Origin: Chloroflexota bacterium | GTDB lineage: Bacteria; Chloroflexota; Anaerolineae; Anaerolineales; Villigracilaceae | Reading direction: 5' to 3' | Length of the DNA: 64,000 nt | Assembly (NCBI GenBank): GCA_016234485.1 | Contig: JACRBL010000010.1 | Coordinates: forward strand, 1 to 64,000 | Part shown: one piece after another, positions 33,001 through 40,541 of the stretch | Layout: the number at the start of each line of letters is the position of its first letter | Numbering within the stretch: the first letter of the stretch is position 1 | Translations under genes and position numbers: made by a program | Notes under the pieces: generated by a model | Database searches by the model: none | Told to the model about the DNA's origin: nothing | What the model saw: only the letters and a program-made list of their open reading frames with translations

Positions 33001-36000
33001 CAGGGTCCAACTACCGACATGCGCGATGGCCTGAGCGCGGTTTAGGTTGGATTCGCTCTCGCGCAGGGCATCTTCCGCGCGTTTGCGCTCGGTGATATCC
33101 TGCTTAACGGCGATGAAGTGGCGGATTTCGCCTTGTTGATCGCGCAGGGGCGTGATGGTCATTTCCTCTTTGTAGAGGCTTCCATCCTTGCGGCGGTTGA
33201 CCAATTCGCCGTTCCAAACATGCCCGGAGAGGATCGTATCCCACATGGTCTTGTAAAAGGCCTCGTCCTGCCGCCCGGATTTGATCAGGTCGCCGGGACG
33301 ACGGCCGATTACATCCTGGGAGGCGAAGCCAGTTACGGCATTAAAGGATGGATTGGCCCACTCGATCAAGCCGTTACGGTCAGTGATGACAACGGTGTTG
33401 GCGACGGCCTCCAACGCGGCGCTTTGCAGTTGGAGTTTCTCCTCGGCCTGCTTCAACTCTGTAACATCGAACATGACGCCTTGTAACAGGCGTTGACCAT
33501 CGCTTCCCACCAGAATAGTTCCCCGGTCGTGAATCCAAACCTGGCGGCCATCTTGCCTGATCATTCGATATTCCATTTCGAGTGTTGTTCCAGTTTCGGC
33601 AATGTCGTTGTAAGCCTTCATCGCCTGGAGACGATCATCCGGGTGAATGGAATTGAGCCAAACTGAAAGGTTGGGGAGCCACTCTTCCGCCGAAATGCCC
33701 AGGATGGTTTGCACTTGCGGACTGATGAAAAGGGTTGTGCCTTTTCCGTCCATCAAATCCAGGTAAACGATGGCGGGCAATTGCTCAATCAGCGAGCGAT
33801 ATTTGGCTTCGCTTTCGCGCAGGATGGATTGCGCCCGGATGCGCTCTGTAATGTCGCGCACCACACTTTGGATGTGCATTGGGTTTCCGTTCGCGTCACG
33901 CGCCAATTCCACGTTGATTTCAACGGTGAGTGGACTTCCATCTTTTTTGTGAAAAACGCGTTCGTAGAGGGGAATGTGTTCCCCGCACAAGACGCGCTTC
34001 AATACGGCGCGGCTTTCCTCGACCTGGCTGGAAATCTCGTTGAAGGAAAGCCCTTGAATCTCCTCCAGCGTATACCCCAGCATATCGGCCGCGCGCTGAT
34101 TGGTCTGAATATGACGCCCCTGTAAGTCCAGAATGAAGATCGCGTCGTGCGTTTGATCGTAAAGCGACTGGTAACGCGTCTCGGCTTGTTTGCGGGCGGT
34201 GATATCGCGATTCGAGCCGCGCTGGCCCAGGTAGGTCCCATCGGGGCGGTAAATGCTCTGGCAGACATGCCCAATCCAGCGCGCCCCGCCGTCCCGATGG
34301 AGGATGCGAAATTCCACATCATAGGAGGAATTTTGATTGTCTAGCAGGCTTTCGTGAACTTCGGCGAGATGGCGAGCGTAAGCCGGGCGGTCATCGGGAT
34401 GGACAATTTCGTGCATCAAATTCGGATTGCCGATAAATTCTTCGGCGCGATAGCCTGTGACCTTTTCGCAGGAGGGGGAGACGTATTGGATGCGCCCGTC
34501 GGGCGCGCTCCAAAATTCCCAGTCGTGGGTGAAATCGGCCACGGTTTGGTAACGCTCTTCGCTGGCGCGCAGTGCTTCTTCGGCCTGTTTGCGTTCGGCC
34601 ATATCCCAGGCCAGGTCGGCAAGATTCGACACGACTTCGATATCGCGTTCGGAATAATTTTCGGGTTTGTTGCCCACGCCCACAATCGCCACAATCTGCC
34701 CGCCCCGAAAAACAGGCGTAACCAATTCGCGCCTGATGACGATGTGGCCTTCCGGTAATCCCTTGCGATGCTCCAAATGGTCATAATCATTGTGGATCAC
34801 CGCTCTTCGTTGAAGAACGCAATCCACCCACACGCCCGCCTCCGACAAGTTGTAGTGTCGCCCCTCGCCTTTGGCGACACCAAATTCATCCAGGGTGCGC
34901 GTGGACCAGGTTTGGAATGAGACGGTTTCCTGGTCGGCTTCCATGAAATGATAAAAACCGATCTTGCTTTCGGTGAGTATCTCCAGTTCATTCAGTGTGG
35001 CCTGCAAGAACTCGGCCAGCGAATGTCCATGGGCAATTTGAAGCAGGCGCAGGCGCGCCTCTCGAATGGCATCCTCCAACCGTCTTCTGGTCACATCGCG
35101 CGCGTTCAGCACAATGCCGCGAATGACTGGGTCTGCCAGCAGGTTGGTTCCCAGGGTTTCCACCCAGCGCCATTCGCCGGTCTTGTGCCGCGCCCGCAGG
35201 GTGACGCTTTCAGGAGCCGTTCCAAACAGGCGGCTTCGGCTTTCCAGTGATTCGAGCGCCAGCGCTAGATCGTCTGGATGAATCCAATCCACGAAACTTT
35301 TTCCCAGCACGCTTTCCGCCGAATAGCCCATGATCGTTTCCGTGGATGGACTGGCGAACTGGATGATGCCTGCATCGTTGATGACTACGATCATTTCCGC
35401 CGCGTTTTCGATCAGCGCGCGGAAGCGGCTTTCATTTTCCTTGAGTCTCTTTTCCGCCTCTTTGCGCGGGGTAATATCTTCCACGGCCCCTTCGTAATAG
35501 GCCACCCTGCCCTTCTCGTCTGTGATGGCTTTAGCGCTCTCGCGCACGAAAATGGTCGTCCCATCTTTCCGTATCCAGGCCGCTTCGATGCCGGTGACCG
35601 CTTTTTTTTGGTTGATCTCTTTCAAGAAAGCGCGGCGCTCATAGCCTGGGGCGAACCCCTCTTTTGTCAGGTCGCGTTCTTTAAGTTCCTGCAAAGAGGC
35701 GTACCCCAGCATGGATAGCAAGGCCGGGTTTGCCATTACAATCTGTCCATCTGGCGTGGTGCGATACAAACCGATGGTAGAGTTTTCATAGATGGTGCGA
35801 TAGCGCTCTTCACTTTCACGCACGGCCTGTTCGATGCGCTTCCGTTCAGTGACATCGTCGAGAATGCTCAAGATGCACTCCTCGCCCGCGATCTCGATCT
35901 TTTCGCTGGAGAGCACAATATCGCATAATTCGCCCGATTTTCGGCGGCCTTTCAATTCCAATTCCCGCATTTCCCCCTTCCTTTTCAAACGATTGATAGT

Positions 36001-36624
36001 GCGCGCCCGATCCTTTGGATTGGCGTAGAGATTCAAATTCAGGCTGGTGGACCCAAGAACCTCCTCGCGCGTGTATCCAAAAATTCGCAAGAAACTCTCG
36101 TTCACCTCCAGAATCAGGCCATCTACCAGGCGGGAAATGACCATCCCATTGGGCGAAACGCGGAACGACTTGGAAAACCGCTCCTCCGAAGAACGCAGGG
36201 CATCCTCCGCCGCTTTGCGCTCGCTGATATCGCGCACAATTCCCACCAGATTGCCGTTGGAAAGCATGTGCGCGGTGATCTCCACCGGCAGGAGATTCCC
36301 ATTTTTGCAACGCAAGTGTCTTTGGTTAACGACCGTTTTTCCCGCCAGCAGGTCATCCATGCGGATGGGGTTATTTTTCAATTCTTCCAGGGGAATCATG
36401 TCGCGCAGGTTCTTCTTCAACAACTCCCGCCGCGTATAGCCCAGCATTTTACAACCGCGCGGGTTGGCATCCAGGTAATTTCCCTGTCCATCCGACACAA
36501 AAACGCCATCCGCCGCCTCTTTAAAAAGCGTCTGGTAAAGTTCCTGTTCGATGCCAGGGGTTTTCTGTTTTTTTTTCGTTCCACTCCCCCCAGACGGTTG
36601 CCTGGATTGATTGATACGCGCCAT
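27043..36624 (-). CDS. Giant multi-PAS, multi-GAF sensor with terminal HD-GYP domain
   Basis: From ATG 36624 (RBS AGGAGG seven bases upstream) the single frame encodes 3,193 residues. In order: four PAS modules (about 28-520), one GAF (521-685), nine PAS modules (686-1818), a short helix, seven GAF modules (about 1842-3020) and a C-terminal HD-GYP domain (about 3021-3193). The PAS units end in DITERK-type caps and are joined by RESEERY-type linkers. The HD-GYP part keeps HTQRVAE, LLHDIGKIG, HPKFAYEML, YKHHEKWDGTGYP and DVYDALTSDRPYR, so c-di-GMP phosphodiesterase activity is expected. No receiver, kinase, GGDEF, EAL or transmembrane segment was found. It is presumably cytoplasmic and turns over c-di-GMP in response to many ligands or redox/light cofactors. 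It is far longer than usual. Confidence 0.9.
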   Translation of the reverse strand: MARINQSRQPSGGSGTKKKQKTPGIEQELYQTLFKEAADGVFVSDGQGNYLDANPRGCKMLGYTRRELLKKNLRDMIPLEELKNNPIRMDDLLAGKTVVNQRHLRCKNGNLLPVEITAHMLSNGNLVGIVRDISERKAAEDALRSSEERFSKSFRVSPNGMVISRLVDGLILEVNESFLRIFGYTREEVLGSTSLNLNLYANPKDRARTINRLKRKGEMRELELKGRRKSGELCDIVLSSEKIEIAGEECILSILDDVTERKRIEQAVRESEERYRTIYENSTIGLYRTTPDGQIVMANPALLSMLGYASLQELKERDLTKEGFAPGYERRAFLKEINQKKAVTGIEAAWIRKDGTTIFVRESAKAITDEKGRVAYYEGAVEDITPRKEAEKRLKENESRFRALIENAAEMIVVINDAGIIQFASPSTETIMGYSAESVLGKSFVDWIHPDDLALALESLESRSRLFGTAPESVTLRARHKTGEWRWVETLGTNLLADPVIRGIVLNARDVTRRRLEDAIREARLRLLQIAHGHSLAEFLQATLNELEILTESKIGFYHFMEADQETVSFQTWSTRTLDEFGVAKGEGRHYNLSEAGVWVDCVLQRRAVIHNDYDHLEHRKGLPEGHIVIRRELVTPVFRGGQIVAIVGVGNKPENYSERDIEVVSNLADLAWDMAERKQAEEALRASEERYQTVADFTHDWEFWSAPDGRIQYVSPSCEKVTGYRAEEFIGNPNLMHEIVHPDDRPAYARHLAEVHESLLDNQNSSYDVEFRILHRDGGARWIGHVCQSIYRPDGTYLGQRGSNRDITARKQAETRYQSLYDQTHDAIFILDLQGRHIQTNQRAADMLGYTLEEIQGLSFNEISSQVEESRAVLKRVLCGEHIPLYERVFHKKDGSPLTVEINVELARDANGNPMHIQSVVRDITERIRAQSILRESEAKYRSLIEQLPAIVYLDLMDGKGTTLFISPQVQTILGISAEEWLPNLSVWLNSIHPDDRLQAMKAYNDIAETGTTLEMEYRMIRQDGRQVWIHDRGTILVGSDGQRLLQGVMFDVTELKQAEEKLQLQSAALEAVANTVVITDRNGLIEWANPSFNAVTGFASQDVIGRRPGDLIKSGRQDEAFYKTMWDTILSGHVWNGELVNRRKDGSLYKEEMTITPLRDQQGEIRHFIAVKQDITERKRAEDALRESESNLNRAQAIAHVGSWTLDVQQDRLEWSAETYRIFDVPPGLPLTYNTFLAYVYPEDRDMVDDAWQSALRGAPYDIEHRIIMGDQVRWVRERAELETDAEGQAIRGVGTAQDITERKQAEEARKQAEVQYRAIFEGAIEGIYQSTPDGRFITVNPALARMWGYDSPEDMLASIHDISKQVFARPKRRDEFIRLMDEQGEARGFEYEALRKDGEIVWVSEHARAVRDENGTLLYYEGNIIDITERIWADLQLKRMLGIVNASLNEIYVFNAQTLIFEYVNLGAQRNLGYSLNQLLLMTPLDLKPEFTEETFRTLIQPLMGEQESVLVFETTHRRADGSLYPVEVHLQLVGQDDDKVFLAVMFDITERRQSQQALHESEERIQNIIRHSSSMFYAHTPDHVLSYISPQSREILDCDPEEAMVRWQEFLSDHPLNAVGIEATERAIQTGQRQQPYELELITRNGRKIWVRVDESPILRDGKPAAIVGSITDITERKKTEEILRESEKLLREAQTVAGLGSYVLDVSTGVWKSSKLLDDIFGIEDSYARTIAGWGDLIHPEDRAMMSAYFANEVIEQRKNFDKEYRIVRVADQSSRWVHGLGKLEFNADGQPVMMHGTIQDITSRKLYERELEAEAMLAQALSETLELQPLLDQLLKAACHAIPAGEKGSLALMTDNERLQVMATRGYQPTVAGFAYASTWGFGGRAIRQRRPILIEDIASDSALHNDTSSVMVDEIREIRSAIAVPLLVHETAIGVLSIESSKPGAFTESDLRLLVNFASSAALIIERARLFDETRRHATETATLLQTSLALTDLDLESTLQTIGSHASALFETDACRIFLTDEADEDTLRCVLALGENQSALIGFKVKFGVGVTGDVAATGQAEIVNNMDEDPRSVQIAGTPEEPEAIMFAPLKSGDRVIGVMSVKRLGLNRPFETSELELLKAFASMSASAVSNARLFEETRQRVIELTTIHQTAQRLTQLSTPDLLAQEIIKILEETLHYEYGAVLLISKDGTYLEPFALSNQAQGVSFREQDKAYIKDLAIQSGRGITGWVAEHGQSIRLGDAPQDPRYLAAREGIQSELCVPLRIGERVIGVVNVESRRSNAFSESDQRVLETVAAQIAIAVNNADLFEGTRQQVTELEMLYESGMDLSQTLSPKEIGERVIQLLEKKMGWHHATVRLYHPQDDTFELLAFNQPGLVTDAERRDVGRNFNVLIPGPGKGLSGWAFQNSQIVRSGDVRSDPRYIETHPNLKSGLYVPIRSGQKTIGVISIESEQSNAFSEADERLTATLANQAASALENARLFEEVRQRVAKLETINRVSIALRAITNQKAILAIVLEEILKALNLTVGSIRIWNHETRDLRQEAARGWAAELGHEAIKPGEGIVGKVFESGEMYASQDFYNDPLTLPRSRHKMPRNWGGVCALIRSSDEPLGVLLVAAPSSREIGKEETRLINTLAEMTGAALHRMNLYNETLHRAREFESLYETSRAISAEGDLNALLETIVKAAIDMLDATGGGMYLYDSATQEVEVAVATRISVPLGARLKMGEGLAGLVAQTREPIRVDDYSTWEGRSSQGEGSPIHAVLEVPIIYGGELIGVLVAEETGESTRKFSDADERLLTLFASQAAGAIKSARLHEETLHRLKQLQALRVIDRAIAGSLDKRVTLNILVDQVISQLNADAADVLLLNPYLQTLQFAAGHGFRTHLSETTELRMNASFAGRAVFERRIQRLYDNESASRYPEFFQFWTHEGFNSYHAVPLIAKGEVIGVIEVFHRTAFQPDLEWLNFLETLADQTAIALDSARMFENVQNMNMELSLAYEATIEGWSRAMDLRDEETEGHTQRVAEMAVTLARGMGFEGEELLHVRRGALLHDIGKIGVPDEILHKRGPLTDGEWQIMRQHPKFAYEMLTPIAYLRQSLDIPYKHHEKWDGTGYPQGLAGNQIPLSARIFAVVDVYDALTSDRPYRKAWTHEETIKYIREQSGKQFDPLVVEKFIEEFGEKTT

Positions 36625-36788
36625 CGTACTCCTCCTGAGGGTATGCGCCTGTTGCAATGCAGAGTTCAGCAAGCAACGGCAAATCCTCGGGATGCTCGTT
36701 TAGTATGGTAAATCAACACAGCAATAACTATATTGCAAAACCATCTGGCTGTGCAGATGAGATTCATTACATTTTTTTGGCGTATCTT

Positions 36789-38048
36789 TCAACACCTGCT
36801 GGCCGACAATTTCAATTTAACATGCCTTTGTAATGCCAGAGGCGCGATGCCGCCAACATGCACCTTGCGCGCCCCCGTCATCTCCGCGAACCGTTTCAAG
36901 CCATTGGCAAGCGCGTCGGCAAACTCCGCGTCGCGCGGCGCGTCCTCCTCCAGCCAGAAGCCGAGGACGTGTAGCGTCATTGTCGTGCGATCCAGTTTCA
37001 TGTCCGCGCGCGCCACGAGATCGTCGCCATAAAGAATCGGCAAAACGTAATATCCCCAGCGGCGTTTGTGCGCGGGCGTGTACACTTCCCACGTGTATTC
37101 AAAATCGAACAACTTCTTCGCCCGTCCGCGCGCGCTGACGATATCCAGCGGCGAAAGGAACGTGACCTCCTCCAGCGTGGTCGCCTCTTTGGGACGCCAG
37201 CCCCTCGGAACTTTCCCCGCCTCAAGCGACTCCAGCGCCGCGACATCTTCCTGCAAAACGAGAACCGCGTCGCGTTCGCCCTCGACCTGAACGGGCGCGA
37301 CCATCGCCGACTCTTTCCACCGCCCGAGCATCTTCTGCATCTCCTCCTTCGAGAAGTCCCGCCGCAGATGATAGTTCAACTCGCCGCGCATCGTCCCCTC
37401 GCGCCTCAAGCCCATAAACGCCACAGCCTTGCGTGCGAAATGTTTTTCCGCATCCTGTTCCGTCGCGACATAATCAAATTGTTTCGGCGCAATGTTCTCG
37501 CGAAAATCATAGACGCGGTCAAAGCCAACGCGATGGTGCATCATCAACTCGCCCGAAAGCCACATGTCATACAGCGCCAGCGCCGTGTCCTTGCGCCCGC
37601 GATAATTCCACGCGCCGACGCGATTCCCCTCAAAGTCGCGATTCCCAAGCGGACCGCGCGTCCGCAACTCGGCGCGCACCCGCTCGAACAAGTCCTCGTG
37701 GCTGAACACGAATCCTTCGATGCGCTTGTCGTGACTCCGCCTCTGCATGTGGACGCGCCAAAACGGCAACTCCTCCATCGGATACATCGCCAGCCACCCG
37801 CCATAATCAAAAAACTGACGCTCCTCGTACGCCACCTTGTAAAGCATCTCTGGCTTGTAATCCAGCACACGGCTGTGCAGGACAATGTCCTGGCTACGCG
37901 CGATCATGGTCAACGGGTCGAGTTGCAAGGCCTCGCCCGCGCGCATCGCATCCGCCACGCCCTTCTTGCCGCGCCAACGCCGCCCCGGCCACAATCCCTG
38001 ACGGCCAAGCACGAAGCGACGTTCTGTTTGTTTGGAGATCCGAATCAT
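36789..38048 (-). CDS. YcaQ/AlkX-like winged-helix DNA glycosylase
   Basis: The 419-residue protein belongs to the HTH_42 group, with the E. coli YcaQ length and motifs: LQLDPLTMIARSQDIVLHSR near residues 40-60 (catalytic Gln-x-Asp), RGPLGNRDFEG, and WNYRGRKDTALALYDMWLSG in the winged-helix region. YcaQ/AlkX removes alkylated bases and unhooks interstrand cross-links. It is separated from the giant sensor gene by about 160 bases with no clear promoter. A hairpin terminator of the gene to its right precedes it. Confidence 0.88.
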   Translation of the reverse strand: MIRISKQTERRFVLGRQGLWPGRRWRGKKGVADAMRAGEALQLDPLTMIARSQDIVLHSRVLDYKPEMLYKVAYEERQFFDYGGWLAMYPMEELPFWRVHMQRRSHDKRIEGFVFSHEDLFERVRAELRTRGPLGNRDFEGNRVGAWNYRGRKDTALALYDMWLSGELMMHHRVGFDRVYDFRENIAPKQFDYVATEQDAEKHFARKAVAFMGLRREGTMRGELNYHLRRDFSKEEMQKMLGRWKESAMVAPVQVEGERDAVLVLQEDVAALESLEAGKVPRGWRPKEATTLEEVTFLSPLDIVSARGRAKKLFDFEYTWEVYTPAHKRRWGYYVLPILYGDDLVARADMKLDRTTMTLHVLGFWLEEDAPRDAEFADALANGLKRFAEMTGARKVHVGGIAPLALQRHVKLKLSASRC

Positions 38049-38117
38049 TGGTTTGGTTTCGCTTCCTGAATCATTGCAAAGGTCACGCCCGAAGGTTCGT
38101 TGAAGAGATAGACAAAA

Positions 38118-38146
38118 AAAGACCGAGGCGCGTTTCCTCGGTCTTT
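38118..38146 (-). terminator. Intrinsic terminator (minus strand)
   Basis: AAAGACCGAGG pairs with CCTCGGTCTTT. On the minus strand the hairpin is followed by a run of seven T, so it ends the transcript of the 64-residue gene at 38165-38359. Confidence 0.85.
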
Positions 38147-38164
38147 CATTTAGGGCTCGTTCTG

Positions 38165-38359
38165 TTAATCATCCCCAATGGACGCAATCGCGCGCAACAG
38201 ACCAAACACCAGCGCGCCGATCTTGACTCCATCGCCCGCGGTGATGGCCGTGGACTTCTCGTCCCGTTCGGCGCGGCGGGTGATGAGCATGGCTGCGATG
38301 AGACCAGTGACCGCGCCGAGCAGCGCTCCGAACAACAGGGTTTTTCCTTTATTATCCAT
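38165..38359 (-). CDS. Small membrane protein, unknown
   Basis: The 64-residue protein starts MDNKGKTLLFGALLGAVTGL. It has one Gly/Ala-rich N-terminal helix, a charged stretch (TRRAERDEKS) and a second weak helix. The first helix resembles the YtxH-type Gly-rich anchor. AAGGAA precedes ATG 38359, and a terminator follows the stop, which supports a real gene. Confidence 0.65.
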   Translation of the reverse strand: MDNKGKTLLFGALLGAVTGLIAAMLITRRAERDEKSTAITAGDGVKIGALVFGLLRAIASIGDD

Positions 38360-38427
38360 TTGCTATTCCTTTTATCGATCTTTGCGGTTCATGATTACTA
38401 CCGCGCAATGTCAGTCTCTATTCCGTT

Positions 38428-38472
38428 CGCGAGCAGTTGCACTGCGAGCCAATCAGCAGTCCAACTGCTGAC
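38428..38472. repeat. GCAGTTGCACTGC and TCAGCAGTCCAACTGCTGA hairpins
   Basis: Two short adjacent hairpins (38428-38448 and 38453-38472) fill the gap between the two small membrane-protein genes. The second recurs as CAGCAGTCCAACTGCTGACG at about 51448-51467, and related forms occur at 40480-40527 and 60790-60852. Confidence 0.7.
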
Positions 38473-38501
38473 AAAACTGAAAATTGTTTTTACAAGCGTC
38501 C

Positions 38502-38927
38502 TTATTTCATTCCAAACACCCGCTTGATCGTGGCAAAGACTTCTCCCACCGCCAGCACAGGTTTGATGGACGCGTCCGCGCCGCGGCGCACATACCCTTC
38601 GATGCGCCACACCGCCTTCTGCGCGTGACCCGAATACGGCGGGATGAGCGCCAGCAGTTTCGCCATCCCATAAACGAGACCGACGAAGAGCAGGAGAACG
38701 ACCAGCCCTGCGACCAGAATCGGGATCACGATCCAAATCGTGGAGATGGCCGCCCAGCGTTCCACCTCGCCTCCATCGCGGAAAGTGGCAACGGAGATGA
38801 GGACGATGACCGCCACAAGGATCAGAACCACGACCAGAATGGGAATCAGAATCTGCGTCCACAACTGGCGGCGGTGAAGTTGATACGAGGGATGCTCGGA
38901 AGGGGAGGGGAGGCGTGCTTTTTCCAT
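38502..38927 (-). CDS. Two-helix membrane protein, unknown
   Basis: The 141-residue protein has a charged N-terminus (MEKARLPSPSEHPSYQLHRR), two long hydrophobic helices (about 25-46 and 62-87) and a basic C-terminal amphipathic tail (VWRIEGYVRRGADASIKP). No family was recognised. It lies between the ftsZ end and the small membrane-protein gene on the same strand. Confidence 0.65.
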   Translation of the reverse strand: MEKARLPSPSEHPSYQLHRRQLWTQILIPILVVVLILVAVIVLISVATFRDGGEVERWAAISTIWIVIPILVAGLVVLLLFVGLVYGMAKLLALIPPYSGHAQKAVWRIEGYVRRGADASIKPVLAVGEVFATIKRVFGMK

Positions 38928-38947
38928 ACGGCAATTTTAGCACGAAA

Positions 38948-38972
38948 GTTTACGCAACACGCAATACGCAAT
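38948..38972. repeat. TACGCAATACGCAA repeat
   Basis: TTTACGCAACACGCAATACG is one of six loci in the window with tandem nine-base TACGCAATA-type units. Confidence 0.7.
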
Positions 38973-39015
38973 TCTCTGCTGTACATTTGTTTTTCCCGAA
39001 GGACATCGGGACGAT

Positions 39016-39104
39016 GTGCGAGGGCGATCTCCCCGAGGCAATCCCCCTCGCGGGACGGAGACTGCTTCGTCGGGAAGTGCACCCTCCTCGCAGAAACAAG
39101 CCTC
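39016..39104. repeat. Degenerate GTCATTGCGAG-family element
   Basis: The interior CGGAGACTGCTTCGTCGGGA and the right part ACCCTCCTCGCAGAAAC match the 17377 and 20324 elements, but the terminal repeats are mutated (GTGCGAGGGCG on the left). It looks like an old copy in the gap after ftsZ. Confidence 0.65.
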
Positions 39105-39141
39105 ACTTATTTTGCAAATGAGCCAACAGGGGATAAAACAA

Positions 39142-39178
39142 CCCTCCCCCATTTTCGTTCTTTGCAAATGGGGGAGGG
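39142..39178 (-). terminator. Probable terminator of the dcw operon
   Basis: CCCTCCCCCATTT pairs with AAATGGGGGAGGG across an 11-base loop, 13 bases after the ftsZ stop. On the minus strand it is followed by TTGTTTTATC, a weak U-rich tail. Confidence 0.6.
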
Positions 39179-39190
39179 CAGGGTGGAGAT

Positions 39191-40369
39191 TTATCTTCGA
39201 TTTCTCAAAAACGTTGGAATATCCAGATCGTCGCTTCCGAAGTTGGCAGGAGGCGTCGCCGACTTGCCCGCCTCGTCCGCTATGGGTTCGCGGGACGCGG
39301 CCACCGAGACGCTTTCCAGCGGACGGATGTAGTGCGCGGGTTGCGAGGTCGGCCCGGAGCGGCGCGTCGTCGCGGGGCGTTCGAGCACGCGTCGGGGGAG
39401 TCCGCCGCGCTCAAATCCAGTGGCGATGACCGTGATGCGGACTTCGTCGCCCATGGTCGGGTCAATCACCGCGCCGAAGATCATGTTCACGTCGGGATGT
39501 GAGGTCTCGCGGATGATGGCCGCGGCCTGGTTAACCTCGAACAGGGTCAGGTTGGGGCCGCCCGTCACGTTGAAGAGCACGCCGCGCGCGCCGTCAATGG
39601 TGATGTCGAGCAGTTGACTCGAGATGGCCTGCTCGGCGGCTTTGCGGGCGCGCTCATCGCCTTCGCCCTTGCCCACGGCCATGAGGGCTGCGCCGCCTTC
39701 GCCCATGATCGTGCGGACATCGGCGAAGTCGAGGTTGATGAGGCCAGGGGTGGTGATGAGTTCGGAGATGCCTTGAATGCCCTGGTGCAAAACTTCGTCG
39801 GCCATGCGGAAAGAGTCTTGCAGGCTGGCGCGTTTATCCGCGAGTTGGAGCAGGCGGTCATTCGGAATAACAATAAGCGTGTCGGCATGTTCTTTCAATT
39901 TGGTGATGCCCTGCTCCGCGGACTGCTGGCGCCGCATGCCTTCGAAGGTGAAGGGGCGCGTCACGACGCCGATGGTCAGCGCGCCCGACTCTTTCGCGAT
40001 CTGCGAAACGACCGCCGCCGCGCCCGTGCCAGTGCCGCCGCCCATGCCCGCGGCCACGAACACCATGTCGGAGCCTTTCAGCACGTTGTAGAGTTCGTCG
40101 GATGATTCTTCCGCGGCTTTGCGTCCCACTTCGGGGTCGCCGCCCGCGCCGAGGCCGCGCGTCAACTTGTCTCCGAGTCGGACTCGGATGGAGGCTTTCG
40201 AGAGCATGAGAGCCTGCGCGTCGGTATTGACGGCGATGAACTCCACGCCTTGAATCCCTTCATCCATCATGCGGTTGACGGCATTCGATCCGCCGCCGCC
40301 CACGCCGATGACTTTGATGCGGGCATACGATTCTGTGGTCATATTTCGAGTGGCTTTGTTCGCTTCCAT
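39191..40369 (-). CDS. ftsZ: Cell division GTPase FtsZ
   Basis: The tubulin-like GTPase forms the cytokinetic Z ring (392 residues). It has [13 protein letters not shown] near the N-terminus, the tubulin signature GGGTGTGAA, the [11 protein letters not shown] synergy region, a disordered linker of about 50 residues and the conserved C-terminal peptide [12 protein letters not shown], which binds FtsA. AAGGAG lies before ATG 40369. It is the last gene of the cluster. A 172-base repeat-filled gap separates it from ftsA, so it may have extra promoter input. Confidence 0.97.
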   Translation of the reverse strand: MEANKATRNMTTESYARIKVIGVGGGGSNAVNRMMDEGIQGVEFIAVNTDAQALMLSKASIRVRLGDKLTRGLGAGGDPEVGRKAAEESSDELYNVLKGSDMVFVAAGMGGGTGTGAAAVVSQIAKESGALTIGVVTRPFTFEGMRRQQSAEQGITKLKEHADTLIVIPNDRLLQLADKRASLQDSFRMADEVLHQGIQGISELITTPGLINLDFADVRTIMGEGGAALMAVGKGEGDERARKAAEQAISSQLLDITIDGARGVLFNVTGGPNLTLFEVNQAAAIIRETSHPDVNMIFGAVIDPTMGDEVRITVIATGFERGGLPRRVLERPATTRRSGPTSQPAHYIRPLESVSVAASREPIADEAGKSATPPANFGSDDLDIPTFLRNRR

Positions 40370-40440
40370 TGAACTTCTCCTTTCGCGATTATACAGGCAA
40401 AATTATTTTGCGCGTAGGGTAAAAAGTACTGATTAGCGCG

Positions 40441-40527
40441 GACTCCAAAGTCTCTGACTTTGGAATTCCAACGTCTGTTCCTTCAGCAGTTGTACTGCTG
40501 AAGCGCTCGCAGTTTAACTGCTCGCAA
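40441..40527. repeat. Cluster of short hairpins between ftsA and ftsZ
   Basis: CCAAAGTC-tct-GACTTTGG (40445-40463), TCAGCAGT-tgt-ACTGCTGA (about 40483-40501) and GCAGTTTAACTGC occur in series. The first belongs to the three-base-loop family at 16032 and 47125, and the others to the CAGCAGT family. Confidence 0.7.
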
Positions 40528-40541
40528 ACTCATCATAAGGT

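Noticed and set aside
27043..36624. Hybrid histidine kinase
   Set aside because: No H-box, N/G boxes or receiver domain is present; the only catalytic output is HD-GYP.
36625..36788. Promoter for the giant sensor gene
   Set aside because: The gap is AT-rich and holds several -10-like hexamers, but no pair with acceptable -35 and spacing could be chosen over the others.
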